14,884 nucleotides of DNA, from the NCBI GenBank assembly GCA_002413325.1, contig DHWT01000235.1:1-14884 (forward strand), written 5' to 3'. Source of the DNA: Chitinophagaceae bacterium UBA5175. GTDB lineage: Bacteria > Bacteroidota > Bacteroidia > Chitinophagales > Chitinophagaceae. Shown here piece after piece: positions 1 through 8,251 of this stretch. The notes under the pieces were generated by a model. That model saw nothing but the letters and a program-made list of their open reading frames with translations. It did no database searches and was not told the origin of the DNA. The position numbers and the translations under genes were made by a program. How positions within the stretch are numbered: position 1 is the stretch's first letter; the number at the start of each line of letters is the position of its first letter.

Positions 1-540
1 GGAATCAACCAGGATACTCAGGATTGTGGATGAAACAAAGTCCTGTATCGTATTAATATCTGTCGTGATGGTACTCAGTAATTTTCCCACCTGGTGTGAA
101 TCGTAGTAAGCCAGGGAGAGATGCTGCAGGTGGTGGTAGGTGCGTTTGCGCAGGTCATGGGCTATGTACTGGGCAACACTTTCAGTATAATAATTATCTA
201 TATAACCCGCCAAACCTCCAATAGCTGTAAGCAACACCAGTAAAATGCCGCATGAGGCCGCAAGCCCCATGAGATGCTCACCCGGGAACAGGGTATTGAG
301 CCACGAAAGCCCGGGGGGTAGCGGATTTTGACTGATCACATTGTCGATGATGATTTTTAAGGGCCATGGCGCAGCGAGACTGATGACTGTTTCAAGCAAC
401 ATGGCAATCAGAATCACCATCAGCCATTTCCTGTAAGGGGAAATCAGACCCATGACGAGATGGGTAAGGTTTTGGGATCTCCGATTGCTTTTCCCTGCTG
501 AATTTTTCAGCTCGGCACCCGGTTTTTTACTTGTGGACAT
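1..540 (-). CDS. ABC transporter, exporter type, N-terminal part (truncated by window edge)
   Basis: The reverse strand is open from an ATG at 540 to the window edge, giving 180 residues of a longer protein. After a polar N-terminus (residues 1-35) there is a transmembrane helix near 36-58 leading into APWPLKIIIDNVIS (57-70). That is the typical end of TM1 and first loop of a type-I ABC exporter permease. A second hydrophobic segment lies at about 90-112. Residues 128-172 (LRKRTYHHLQHLSLAYYDSH, then VGKLLSTITTDINTIQDF) match the cytoplasmic coupling region of the ABC_membrane domain in MsbA/LmrA-like exporters. The ATP-binding domain should lie outside the window. Substrate cannot be told; multidrug or lipid export is usual. 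It is divergent from the downstream rightward genes. Confidence 0.9.
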   Translation of the reverse strand, partial: MSTSKKPGAELKNSAGKSNRRSQNLTHLVMGLISPYRKWLMVILIAMLLETVISLAAPWPLKIIIDNVISQNPLPPGLSWLNTLFPGEHLMGLAASCGILLVLLTAIGGLAGYIDNYYTESVAQYIAHDLRKRTYHHLQHLSLAYYDSHQVGKLLSTITTDINTIQDFVSSTILSILVDS

Positions 541-680
541 ATCGTTATCTTCATAGATTCAAAAACTATGTGATTTCCTTTTCATGGCTGTTCGTATCCT
601 GTAAGGCAATTTACTAAGAATGATATTGGGAGCTGCAGTTTATTTAAAATCAAACAGGAGATGAAGTTTCGGTAAATTAT

Positions 681-776
681 ATGGAAGAAGAAATTACACA
701 TTTATATATCGGTAAAAGAGGTTTGGCTGTGGTTATTGACTACACCCTGACCTGGGCCTTTACAAATTGGGTTTAA
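681..776 (+). pseudogene. Short RDD-like N-terminal fragment (31 codons)
   Basis: An ATG at 681 opens 31 codons ending at TAA 774-776, six bases before the ATG of the next gene. The peptide starts MEEEITHLYIGKRGLAVV and continues IDYTLTWAFTNWV. A Gly-Lys-Arg followed by a hydrophobic stretch with Ile-Asp-Tyr is what the first helix of RDD-family membrane proteins looks like (R...D pattern at the start of TM1). RDD proteins normally run to more than 120 residues with three or more helices, so this would be only the first tenth to quarter of one. It may be a remnant left by a deletion, or a small single-helix protein; chance similarity is possible. Its stop lies next to a run of eight A residues. 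Confidence 0.4.
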
Positions 777-781
777 AAAAA

Positions 782-1645
782 ATGAATAAATATATCGCAA
801 GTATATTGTGGCTCTCCGTTATGCTGTCAGCCAGGGAAAGGGGCACAGCCCAAAACAGTAAACCTTTGTATACAGCTCCCCTGGGTGTAGAGGCTTATAC
901 GTTTCGGAAAAGTTTTTCCATTAATACAGCTAAAACACTGGACACTATAAAGATGATGGGGTTTACCGAGATAGAAGGCGGCGGGGAACAGATGCCCCCG
1001 GAAGAATATAAGAAATTGTGCGGGGAAAGAGGTATCAGCATCCCATCCATAGGGGCAGGTTATGAACAGCTGGTTACACATCCTGACTCAGTGGCTTTCA
1101 GGGCCAGAACCCTGGGCGCCAGATACGTGATGTGCGCCTGGATACCTCATGATCATGGTGTGCTGACTTATGAAAATGCAAAAAAGGCCGCGGATGATTT
1201 TAACAGGATCGGGAAAATACTTAGTGAGCAGGGACTTATCTTTTGTTATCATGCACATGGTTATGAATTTCAGCCTTATGGTAATGGCAGCCTGCTGGAT
1301 TTTCTATTTGAGAATACAGACCCCCGATATGTATCCTTCGAGATGGATGTTTTCTGGATGCAGTTTGGGGGTGGCAACCCGGTAGACTTATTGAAAAAGT
1401 ATGGCAGTCGTTGGAAGCTTATGCATCTGAAAGATATGAGAAAGGGTACAAAGAGGAACCTTACCGGTCTTAGTTCTCCTGAGAATGATGTACCTCTGGG
1501 TACGGGTGAAATTGGTATTCCGGACATCCTGAAAGAAGCCGGTATAATAGGGATTTCCCATTATTTTATTGAAGACGAAAGCAACCAGGTGGATCAACAG
1601 GTTCCGCAGAGCATCCGGTACCTGAAAAGCTTGAAGGATAGATAG
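782..1645 (+). CDS. Secreted sugar phosphate isomerase/epimerase-like TIM-barrel protein
   Basis: The protein has 287 residues from ATG 782. That start is preferred because the sequence then opens with a basic N-terminus and a hydrophobic signal peptide ending near AQN (residues 19-25). A TTG at 767 would add five residues in front of the signal. The mature part fits the xylose-isomerase-like TIM barrel (AP endonuclease 2 family, PF01261). MGFTEIEGGG (about 59-68) gives an early acidic residue; YHAHGYEF (156-163), FEMDVFWM (186-193), LMHLKDM (213-219), LGTGEIGIPDIL (239-250) and FIEDES (262-267) carry the His/Asp/Glu residues that usually bind the metal. Family members act on sugars, inositols and keto-sugars; the exact substrate is unknown. 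Export to the periplasm suggests work on unphosphorylated substrates. A secreted ThuA-domain protein lies about 2.7 kb downstream. Confidence 0.85.
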   Translation: MNKYIASILWLSVMLSARERGTAQNSKPLYTAPLGVEAYTFRKSFSINTAKTLDTIKMMGFTEIEGGGEQMPPEEYKKLCGERGISIPSIGAGYEQLVTHPDSVAFRARTLGARYVMCAWIPHDHGVLTYENAKKAADDFNRIGKILSEQGLIFCYHAHGYEFQPYGNGSLLDFLFENTDPRYVSFEMDVFWMQFGGGNPVDLLKKYGSRWKLMHLKDMRKGTKRNLTGLSSPENDVPLGTGEIGIPDILKEAGIIGISHYFIEDESNQVDQQVPQSIRYLKSLKDR

Positions 1646-1839
1646 AATTTCTCCAGGATTTTCTAAACGGTGGTGTCCCTGGTACAAAAGGAAACATCAG
1701 AACTTAATTAAACGGGAATTTTTGTATATGAGTAAAAGAATTCCGGTGCATCCCAAACGGGCGATCCAGGTGATATTTAAAAAAAAATGATTTACTTAGA
1801 TGGTTCTTTTCCTGCTTTAATGATCAATACTGTAAATTT

Positions 1840-2649
1840 ATGGCTGGCGAAGCATTCAGGTTTTCAGGTGATGATGCATTAAATTATGAGAAATACCTGG
1901 GCCCTGTTTTATTTGAACCTTCTGCACTGGAGTTCCTTCCTTATTTAGGATCTCCGAATGTTCAGTCTGTATTGGAAATATCCAGCGGTACGGGCAGGCT
2001 GACCAGGCATCTTCGAAAATATTTTCCGTTAACAACAAGACTGATCGCTTCGGATATCAGTCCGGATATGCTCCAGGTGGCCAGGGAGCAATTGAAAGAT
2101 CCTTCCATCGAATTTCAGATTGCGGATGCCCAGCAACTTCCTTTTGCAGATGGTTCTTTTGACCTGGTCGTTTGTCAACATGGGCTGATGTTCCTGCCTG
2201 ACAAACTAAAAGGATTTAAAGAGGTTTTCCGGGTATTAAAACCCGGCGGCCGGTTTATCTTTGCCACATGGGACCGTACAGAGGACATTCCGATATTGAA
2301 CCTTATATTTAATGAATGGGTCATTCCATTTTTTGAAGGAGAAGATACTGCCCGGTTTCTGATTCCATTTTCTTTGTATGAACCGGCAAAATTATTTGAT
2401 TACTTAAGCGAAGCAGGTTTTACAAATAACAATGTGTTCCGGGTTGAATTCAAGGGCAGGAGTTCTTCCCCGAAAAATCTGGTAAATGGTTTGTTTTTGA
2501 AACATCCGATCGGCAGGGAAGTAGCAAAGAAGGACCCGGCAGCTATGCATCCGATAGCTGCGGAAATGGAGAAACACATAGTCGGTCAATTTGGTGAAAA
2601 CGATATTCTTTTTGATCTCAAAGCGTTGATAGGGATGGGACATAAATAG
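1840..2649 (+). CDS. Class I SAM-dependent methyltransferase
   Basis: This 269-residue cytoplasmic protein has no signal peptide or membrane segment. The N-terminus (EKYLGPVLFEPSALEFLPYL, 18-37) is typical of a UbiE/type-11 methyltransferase subfamily. Motif I is VLEISSGTGRLTRHL (about 45-59), where the usual G-C/S-G-T-G is S-S-G-T-G. IASDISPDML (68-77) holds the acidic residue that binds the SAM ribose. Post-I is IADAQQLPFADGSFDLVV (93-110), and motif III is VLKPGGRFIFATW (131-143). The family methylates small molecules, quinones or lipids; nothing here identifies the acceptor. The gene is separated from its neighbours by 194 and 101 bp, so it may be transcribed alone. No in-frame ATG lies upstream of 1840. 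Confidence 0.9.
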   Translation: MAGEAFRFSGDDALNYEKYLGPVLFEPSALEFLPYLGSPNVQSVLEISSGTGRLTRHLRKYFPLTTRLIASDISPDMLQVAREQLKDPSIEFQIADAQQLPFADGSFDLVVCQHGLMFLPDKLKGFKEVFRVLKPGGRFIFATWDRTEDIPILNLIFNEWVIPFFEGEDTARFLIPFSLYEPAKLFDYLSEAGFTNNNVFRVEFKGRSSSPKNLVNGLFLKHPIGREVAKKDPAAMHPIAAEMEKHIVGQFGENDILFDLKALIGMGHK

Positions 2650-2750
2650 ATGTTGATATTTTATAAAAATCCCCGTTTCCGATACCCAATGACCAGGCAT
2701 TATATTGAAGTATTGGTATCACAGATCTCCAGGAATCAAAAACTTGTAAT

Positions 2751-3167
2751 ATGAAAAAATATCTCTTCTGTATCAGCGGCATCCTGTTGATGGCCACATT
2801 TGCCAAAGCGCAGACTTCCAATTATAGAGTTGTTTTTGATATGTCCAGTAAGGATTCGGTCAATCAACAGGCCGTTATCCGTGAAATCGGACTCATCACC
2901 GGTTCCAGCCCGGATGCAAAACTGGAAGTGGTGATATATGGACTGGGGTTGGACCTGGCCTTAAAAGATCGTTCTACACAGCAGTCTGCTATACAAAAAA
3001 TAATAGCGGATAACAAAGCTTCTTTTAAAGTGTGTGCAATCACCATGAGCCGGAATCATATTGACAAATCACAGCTGGTACCCGGAATTGAGGTTGTGCC
3101 GGACGGTATCTATGAAATCATTTCAAAGCAGCAGGAAGGATGGGGTTATATCAAAGTGGCGCACTGA
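2751..3167 (+). CDS. Secreted DsrE-family protein
   Basis: The protein has 138 residues with a clear signal peptide (MKKYLFCISGILLMATFAKAQ, cleavage after residue 20 or 21). The mature part of about 117 residues follows the DsrE/DsrF-like fold as seen in small exported Bacteroidota and proteobacterial proteins. It has a first strand YRVVFDMSS (24-32), KLEVVIYGLGLDLAL (57-71), a helix with QQSAIQKIIAD (77-87), FKVCAITM (92-99), and a C-terminal block ending GIYEIISKQQEGWGYIK (119-135). The single mature Cys (residue 94) sits where many DsrE-like proteins have a conserved Cys. DsrE relatives take part in sulfur relay, but a sulfur role for these exported forms is not established. A hairpin region at 3179-3233 follows the gene. 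Confidence 0.8.
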   Translation: MKKYLFCISGILLMATFAKAQTSNYRVVFDMSSKDSVNQQAVIREIGLITGSSPDAKLEVVIYGLGLDLALKDRSTQQSAIQKIIADNKASFKVCAITMSRNHIDKSQLVPGIEVVPDGIYEIISKQQEGWGYIKVAH

Positions 3168-3178
3168 AAATATTATTT

Positions 3179-3233
3179 ATTACCGGATGTTTTCCTTTTT
3201 GCCAAAATCCGGTAGTACCGGAATTATTTTTTT
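3179..3233 (+). terminator. Overlapping alternative hairpins with T-run, candidate terminator
   Basis: Three related GC-rich arms lie here: TACCGGAT (3181-3188), ATCCGGTA (3207-3214) and TACCGGA (3216-3222). The first and second pair perfectly over 8 bp, or 10 with a G-U pair, around an 18-nt loop. The second and third form a second hairpin (TCCGG, TAGTA loop, CCGGA). That one is followed within four bases by seven T residues at 3227-3233, as in an intrinsic terminator. The two hairpins share the middle arm and so exclude each other. It lies 11 bp after the DsrE-like stop, so termination of that gene is the simplest reading. Confidence 0.45.
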
Positions 3234-3341
3234 ATGCCTGAAGAATCAGACGTTCCTAAAATAACCCCGGACGGAGAGTTTATTCCGAATGAAGGTATCC
3301 GGGATTCAACGCTTTCCCAAACAATAACCCGTTCAGCCGAT

Positions 3342-4109
3342 ATGGAAGTACATCATCACCCGGAAGTGGAAAAAAAGAGCCCTAAGGGGTATTTGCTGGA
3401 AGGCTTGATGATATTTTTGGCAGTGACAATGGGATATTTTGCAGAAAACATTCGTGAAAATTATACGGAACATGAGCGGGCCGAAGTGTATGCATCGTCC
3501 ATGCTCAAAGACCTTGAAGCAGATACCGCCCAACTCAGGTCTTACAGGGACTATTTTGATTATACCTCAAAAAAAGCTGATACACTAATGTTATTGCTGG
3601 CTGAGAATGATCCAAAAAATATTGCTTCCGGCAAATTATACTGGTACGGACTTTTTGGCGGTGCACACCGGTATTTTGTGCCGAATGATGCCACACTGCA
3701 GCAAATGAAAAGCTCTGGGACTTTGCGTTATTTTGATAAAACAGTTGCTAACAATGTGGCAAAATATGACCGGTTCTGCAGAATGATGCAAACGAATGAA
3801 GAAATGGTCAGGGATATCTACACGGAAATCAGGAAGAGCAGAGCCCTGATATTTGACTTCAGGTATAATGATATGGCGAACAATATATACCAGTTAAACA
3901 GGATATCATTTGATCAGAATAGGATTGATTCTTTTTCCCGCAGCAATCCGCCCTTATTGAGTTACGACAGAACACTTTTTAATGAATACGTGGAACTGGT
4001 CCGTTCCAGATTCATGCACAGGAATGTTGAACTGGCAGATTCATTAATCATACAGTCCCGCGAACTAATCAGTGAATTAAGATTAAAGTATAATGTAACC
4101 GGTGAGTAA
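3342..4109 (+). CDS. Conserved hypothetical one-pass membrane protein
   Basis: From ATG 3342 the protein has 255 residues. It begins MEVHHHPEVEKK, then a single transmembrane helix (about 17-37, YLLEGLMIFLAVTMGYFAEN), then a mostly helical charged domain (38-255) rich in Glu, Arg and Asp. Many Bacteroidota hypothetical membrane proteins share the layout of a histidine-rich start, one helix with a G-x-x-AE end, and the SMLKDLEADTAQL type of helix; I cannot name a function. An earlier in-frame ATG at 3234 would add 36 residues. That ATG directly abuts the T-run of a terminator-like hairpin, and the extension is low-complexity and unlike the family start, so 3342 is preferred. The downstream part probably faces the periplasm or cytoplasm as a sensor-like or coiled domain; orientation is not clear. 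Confidence 0.75.
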   Translation: MEVHHHPEVEKKSPKGYLLEGLMIFLAVTMGYFAENIRENYTEHERAEVYASSMLKDLEADTAQLRSYRDYFDYTSKKADTLMLLLAENDPKNIASGKLYWYGLFGGAHRYFVPNDATLQQMKSSGTLRYFDKTVANNVAKYDRFCRMMQTNEEMVRDIYTEIRKSRALIFDFRYNDMANNIYQLNRISFDQNRIDSFSRSNPPLLSYDRTLFNEYVELVRSRFMHRNVELADSLIIQSRELISELRLKYNVTGE

Positions 4110-4305
4110 AAGGCAAATTGATTATTGGGACTTTGGCGGGTTTAAAGGTGATATGAATCCTGAGGACTCCTTTCCGGTAAATTCAACCTGACGGGTGGAC
4201 GAAAAAATGGGTATCTTTTCAAGGATTATTGAATTTAAAAACGGGTTTTATATAGAGGATCCGTAGCAGGTTCTCTTTCTTTTAGTCAAATACAAACAAT
4301 TTGCA

Positions 4306-5070
4306 ATGAAGGCATCAAAACAGTTCGTTATTTTTTTACTGGCGCAGGTTTGTTTTTTCACCCTGGCCAGAGCCCAGCAAAAGCAGTTCAAAGCACTGAT
4401 CGTTACAACAACCAGGGGATGGCACCACGAATCCCTACATGCCGGGGTCCTGGCCATCCAGGAGCTGGGCAGAAAGAATTTTTTCGATGCGGTATTGTTT
4501 GAAGATCCCAACGGCTTCACGGATAAATTTCTTTCACAATTCCAGGTAGTTATATTTTTAAATACAACGGGGGACATTTTTGATTCTGCCCAGCAAAAAG
4601 TGATGGAACGGTTTATTGAAGCCGGCAAGGGATTTGTCGGAATACACAGTGCATCGGATACGGAATATGAATGGGAATGGTACACCAAACTGGTCGGCAG
4701 GATGTTCCATATCCATCCAGCTATTCAGACAGCCCGGTTAAATATCATCGACAACAGTTTTCCCGGCCTGCAGGGATATACCGGCAATAAATGGTGGACA
4801 GACGAATGGTATGAATTCGGAGCAGAAAAAATATCAGGCCTTAATTATATCCTGGCGGTGGACGAAACCAGCTATAACCCGAATGTTCAATGGGGTGAAA
4901 AGAAAGGGGTGGGTATGGGAAAATTACACCCGGTAGCCTGGTACCATAATTATGATGGCGGTCGTTCATTTTATACCGCGCTGGGGCATATGCCGGAAGA
5001 CTTCAGTGATCCTGCATTTCTGAATTTTTTGTATTCAGGTATTTTCTGGGCCGCCACAGGAAAAAAATAA
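4306..5070 (+). CDS. Secreted ThuA-domain protein
   Basis: The protein has 254 residues with a signal peptide (residues 1 to about 24, ending LARAQQ). The rest is one ThuA domain (trehalose utilization, PF06283), a class-I glutamine-amidotransferase-like fold. The first strand is FKALIVTTTRGWHHESL (28-44); a central VVIFLNTTGDIFDSAQQ (79-95) is followed by RFIEAGKGFVGIHSASDTEYEWEW (103-126). A His-rich FHIHPA segment (about 133-138) and the closing GGRSFYTALGHMPEDF, then FLYSGIFWAATG, are family hallmarks. ThuA proteins occur with sugar dehydrogenases and 3-keto-sugar pathways, and the enzyme step is still debated. Export suggests a periplasmic sugar or glycoside substrate, in keeping with the secreted isomerase-like protein upstream. 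No promoter consensus is obvious in the 196-bp gap before it. Confidence 0.9.
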   Translation: MKASKQFVIFLLAQVCFFTLARAQQKQFKALIVTTTRGWHHESLHAGVLAIQELGRKNFFDAVLFEDPNGFTDKFLSQFQVVIFLNTTGDIFDSAQQKVMERFIEAGKGFVGIHSASDTEYEWEWYTKLVGRMFHIHPAIQTARLNIIDNSFPGLQGYTGNKWWTDEWYEFGAEKISGLNYILAVDETSYNPNVQWGEKKGVGMGKLHPVAWYHNYDGGRSFYTALGHMPEDFSDPAFLNFLYSGIFWAATGKK

Positions 5071-5144
5071 ATTAAGAACCCGCCGGGCAGATTTACCAGT
5101 CACTATTTAATCGTTCACTCAGATAACACATAACATATTAGACT

Positions 5145-6191
5145 ATGATACCTGTAAAAGCATATGCAGCCCAAAGCCCTTCCTCAGCGCTGGCTCCGTT
5201 TCAATTTGAAAGAAGGGATTTAAAAGAACATGATGTACTGGTCGACATTTTATTTTCAGGCGTATGCCATTCTGATTTACACCAGGCCAGGGATGAATGG
5301 GGTGGCTCCATGTATCCCATGGTGCCGGGGCATGAAATTGTCGGCAAAATTATTAAAACAGGGGTCCAGGTAAAAAAATTCAGCCCGGGCGATTTGGCTG
5401 GCGTGGGCGTGATGGTGGACAGTTGCCGGGAATGCAGACCCTGTAAAAATTACATGGAACAATATTGCGCGGAGGGGATGACCGGGACCTATAATAATTA
5501 TGAAAGAGATCGGGTAACAATTGCACAGGGAGGCTACAGCACCCGGATTGTTTGTGATGAAAGATGGGTGTACCATATTTCTGATAAGCTGGACCTGGCG
5601 GGGGTTGCTCCCTTACTGTGCGCCGGCATCACCACGTATTCCCCGTTAAAATATGCCGGTGTCCGGCCCGGGCATAAAGTGGCGGTAGCCGGTCTGGGTG
5701 GCCTGGGCCATATGGCGGTAAAATTTGCGGTTGCCATGGGTGCTGAAGTAACTATGCTCAGCACTTCCCCGTCAAAAGCAAATGATGCCCTCAAACTGGG
5801 CGCGCATCATTTTGTATTAAGTAAGGATGCAGCAGCCATGAAAAAACTGGAAAGCCATTTTGATGTGGTCCTCGATGCCGTAAGTGGTAATCATGATTAT
5901 GAGATTTATTTAAAGCTGCTGGATGTGCAGGGGAAATTGCTGGTAGTTGGATTGCCAAAGGAAGCGCCCAGGGTGAGCCCGTTTGAACTAATCAAAAACC
6001 GCCGTTGTATCCTGGGTTCCATGATTGGAGGTACCCTGGAAACCCAGGAGATGCTTGATTTCTGTGCTGAGAAAAATATAGTGGCTGATGTGGAAGTCAT
6101 ACCCATGCATTATATCAATGAGGCGTACGAACGGATGCTTAAAAATGACGTGAAATACCGGTTTGTCATTGATATGGCAAGTTTGAAGTAA
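5145..6191 (+). CDS. Zinc-dependent alcohol dehydrogenase, CAD/YahK type
   Basis: This 348-residue medium-chain dehydrogenase/reductase is of the cinnamyl-alcohol-dehydrogenase subfamily and reduces aldehydes with NAD(P)H. Catalytic zinc ligands are visible as C41 (GVCHSD), H63 with E64 (PGHE) and C159 (LLCAGIT). The structural zinc site is the four-cysteine set C94, C97, C100 and C108. The cofactor fold carries GLGGLGH (183-189). The loop after beta-2 reads STSPSK (206-211); Ser rather than Asp there is typical of NADP-preferring CAD enzymes such as E. coli YahK and yeast ADH6, so NADPH use is inferred. Length is normal for the family and no zinc ligand is missing. The ATG at 5145 is 74 bp after the ThuA stop, and kup starts 32 bp downstream, so read-through into kup is possible. 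Confidence 0.92.
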   Translation: MIPVKAYAAQSPSSALAPFQFERRDLKEHDVLVDILFSGVCHSDLHQARDEWGGSMYPMVPGHEIVGKIIKTGVQVKKFSPGDLAGVGVMVDSCRECRPCKNYMEQYCAEGMTGTYNNYERDRVTIAQGGYSTRIVCDERWVYHISDKLDLAGVAPLLCAGITTYSPLKYAGVRPGHKVAVAGLGGLGHMAVKFAVAMGAEVTMLSTSPSKANDALKLGAHHFVLSKDAAAMKKLESHFDVVLDAVSGNHDYEIYLKLLDVQGKLLVVGLPKEAPRVSPFELIKNRRCILGSMIGGTLETQEMLDFCAEKNIVADVEVIPMHYINEAYERMLKNDVKYRFVIDMASLK

Positions 6192-6223
6192 ATGATACCT
6201 TTATAGCATAACTCCCGCTTTAT

Positions 6224-8203
6224 ATGAACTCTCCCCAGAAACGAGTTTCCGTTGCAGGGTTATTAATTGCACTGGGCATCATTTATGGCGACATCGGTAC
6301 GTCTCCCCTGTATACTTTGCAAACCATTCTCACAGAGGGCGGGCAGGTGAATGAAGGCCTGGTATTTGGTTCTATCTCCTGCATCTTCTGGACATTAACC
6401 CTGCAGACAACATTTAAATATGTAATCATCACCCTGCAGGCTGACAACCATGGGGAAGGGGGTGTATTCTCCCTGTATTCCCTGGTGAGGAGATATGGAA
6501 AAAAGCTGGTCTATCCGGCAATTATTGGAGCCGGGACCCTGCTGGCAGATGGTATTATTACACCCCCCATTACGGTTACTTCTGCCATTGAAGGGTTAAA
6601 CATGGTCAGCGGTTTTCATAACCACATCGTTCCCGGTAACAGTCTGGTGATTGAAATTGTATTGGTTATTCTTTTCCTCCTGTTTCTTTTCCAGCGGTTC
6701 GGAACCCGGATCGTGGGCGGTTCCTTCGGGCCCTTCATGTTTCTCTGGTTTTCCATGCTCGGTGTGCTCGGCGTTGTACAGATCATCCATTATCCCGGAA
6801 TCTTTGTTGCGTTAAATCCCAAATACGGTATTGAACTGCTTACGCAGCATCCAAAAGGATTCTGGTTACTGGGGGCCGTCTTTTTATGTACCACTGGCGC
6901 TGAGGCCCTCTATTCGGACCTGGGTCATTGTGGCAGAAGCAATATACGCGTTAGCTGGATTTATGTAAAGGCGACTTTAGTCTTAAATTATTTAGGCCAG
7001 GGCGCATGGGCTCTGTTACAACACAAAAATTCCCTGGATGGTGTTAATCCTTTTTTTGCCATTGTTCCCCATTGGTTTTTGCTGCCCAGTGTGTTGATCG
7101 CCACGATAGCCTCTATTATTGCCAGCCAGGCTTTGATCAGTGGTTCGTTTACACTGATCAGCGAGGCCATCAGCCTGGGTTTCTGGCCGCGGGTTAAACT
7201 GAAATACCCGACCGATATCCGGGGACAGATCTATATCCCGAGCATCAACTGGATCTTATTCACAGGCTGTATTTTAGTTGTATTTTATTTCAGGACCAGT
7301 GAGGCTATGACAGCTGCTTATGGCTTTTCCATTACGGTGGCCATGCTTATGACAACGGTGCTGATGTATTATTTTTTGCGTTACATAAAACATTATCCTT
7401 TTTGGATCGTCGGAGCGATCATTACTGTTTTTGTTTGTGTGGAATTTAGTTTTTTCGTTGCCAACGCAATCAAATTGCTCAAGAGATTATTTTTCCTGGT
7501 ATTTGAAGTCGGACTGATCACAACGATGTATGTCTGGTATAATGCAAGAAGGATGACCTTACAGCTCCTGACCTTTGTTCATATTAAAGACTACTGTGAG
7601 TTGCTGGAGAAACTGAGCCTGGATACAAGTACCCCGAAATTCGCTACACACCTCGTTTACCTGACAAAATCCGGCAGCCACAAACAAATAGAAAAAAGAA
7701 TCATCGATTCCATATTCAGCCATACAACCAAACGCGCGGACATGTACTGGTTCCTGAATATCGGCAGGTCCGACGATCCTTATACAATGGAATACAGCGT
7801 GGAGCCTATACTGAAGGATAAAATCATGAGGATCGATTTCCGGCTGGGTTTCAGGATTCAACCGAAAATCGGGATCATGTTCCGGAAAGTGGTGGAAGAG
7901 ATGATCGGGAATAAGGAAATAGAAATTGACAACCGGTTCCCTTTTTTAAACGATAAGGGTGCCCATGATTTCCGGTTCGTTATCCTGGAACGTTTCCTCT
8001 CCTACGACAACGAATTCGCTTTCAGGGAAGGCTTTATATTGAACACGTATTTCAGCATTATTAAACTGGCGCAGTCGGATCCCGAAGCCTATGGAATAGA
8101 CAGTGACCAGGCCGTCGTTGAAAAAGTTCCCCTTGTGGTGGCGCCGGTTACGAAAATTAACCTGCGGAGGATTCAATACAAAAATGATCCGTCAGACCAC
8201 TAG
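6224..8203 (+). CDS. kup: Low-affinity potassium transporter Kup
   Basis: This 659-residue KUP/HAK/KT-family K+:H+ symporter lies in the inner membrane. Signature elements are GIIYGDIGTSPLYTLQ (18-33) in TM1 and NHGEGGVFSLYSLVRR (75-90) before TM3. The GADGI-like segment appears as LLADGIITPPITVTSAIEGL (106-125), and CTTGAEALYSDLGHCGR (222-238) is another conserved block. About 12 hydrophobic segments cover residues 10-460, and the remaining 200 or so residues are a hydrophilic cytoplasmic tail typical of the family. Length matches the usual 620-660. It follows the alcohol dehydrogenase by 32 bp with no visible terminator between them, and converges with the leftward MFS operon. I see no c-di-AMP riboswitch or other upstream control element. 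Confidence 0.96.
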   Translation: MNSPQKRVSVAGLLIALGIIYGDIGTSPLYTLQTILTEGGQVNEGLVFGSISCIFWTLTLQTTFKYVIITLQADNHGEGGVFSLYSLVRRYGKKLVYPAIIGAGTLLADGIITPPITVTSAIEGLNMVSGFHNHIVPGNSLVIEIVLVILFLLFLFQRFGTRIVGGSFGPFMFLWFSMLGVLGVVQIIHYPGIFVALNPKYGIELLTQHPKGFWLLGAVFLCTTGAEALYSDLGHCGRSNIRVSWIYVKATLVLNYLGQGAWALLQHKNSLDGVNPFFAIVPHWFLLPSVLIATIASIIASQALISGSFTLISEAISLGFWPRVKLKYPTDIRGQIYIPSINWILFTGCILVVFYFRTSEAMTAAYGFSITVAMLMTTVLMYYFLRYIKHYPFWIVGAIITVFVCVEFSFFVANAIKLLKRLFFLVFEVGLITTMYVWYNARRMTLQLLTFVHIKDYCELLEKLSLDTSTPKFATHLVYLTKSGSHKQIEKRIIDSIFSHTTKRADMYWFLNIGRSDDPYTMEYSVEPILKDKIMRIDFRLGFRIQPKIGIMFRKVVEEMIGNKEIEIDNRFPFLNDKGAHDFRFVILERFLSYDNEFAFREGFILNTYFSIIKLAQSDPEAYGIDSDQAVVEKVPLVVAPVTKINLRRIQYKNDPSDH

Positions 8204-8251
8204 ATTCAGATGCAGGGCGTTCGGCACGGTTATATACCATGGCACATGAGT

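Noticed and set aside
767..781. TTG start giving a five-residue longer isomerase-like protein
   Set aside because: The ATG at 782 gives a normal signal peptide start; the TTG also lies inside the preceding short ORF.
1728..1790. 20-codon basic ORF (MSKRIPVHPK...) before the methyltransferase
   Set aside because: Ends in an A-run, no family resemblance, length within chance expectation.
3234..3341. N-terminal extension of the one-pass membrane protein
   Set aside because: It starts right at the T-run of a terminator-like hairpin and does not resemble the usual MEVHHHP-type family start at 3342.
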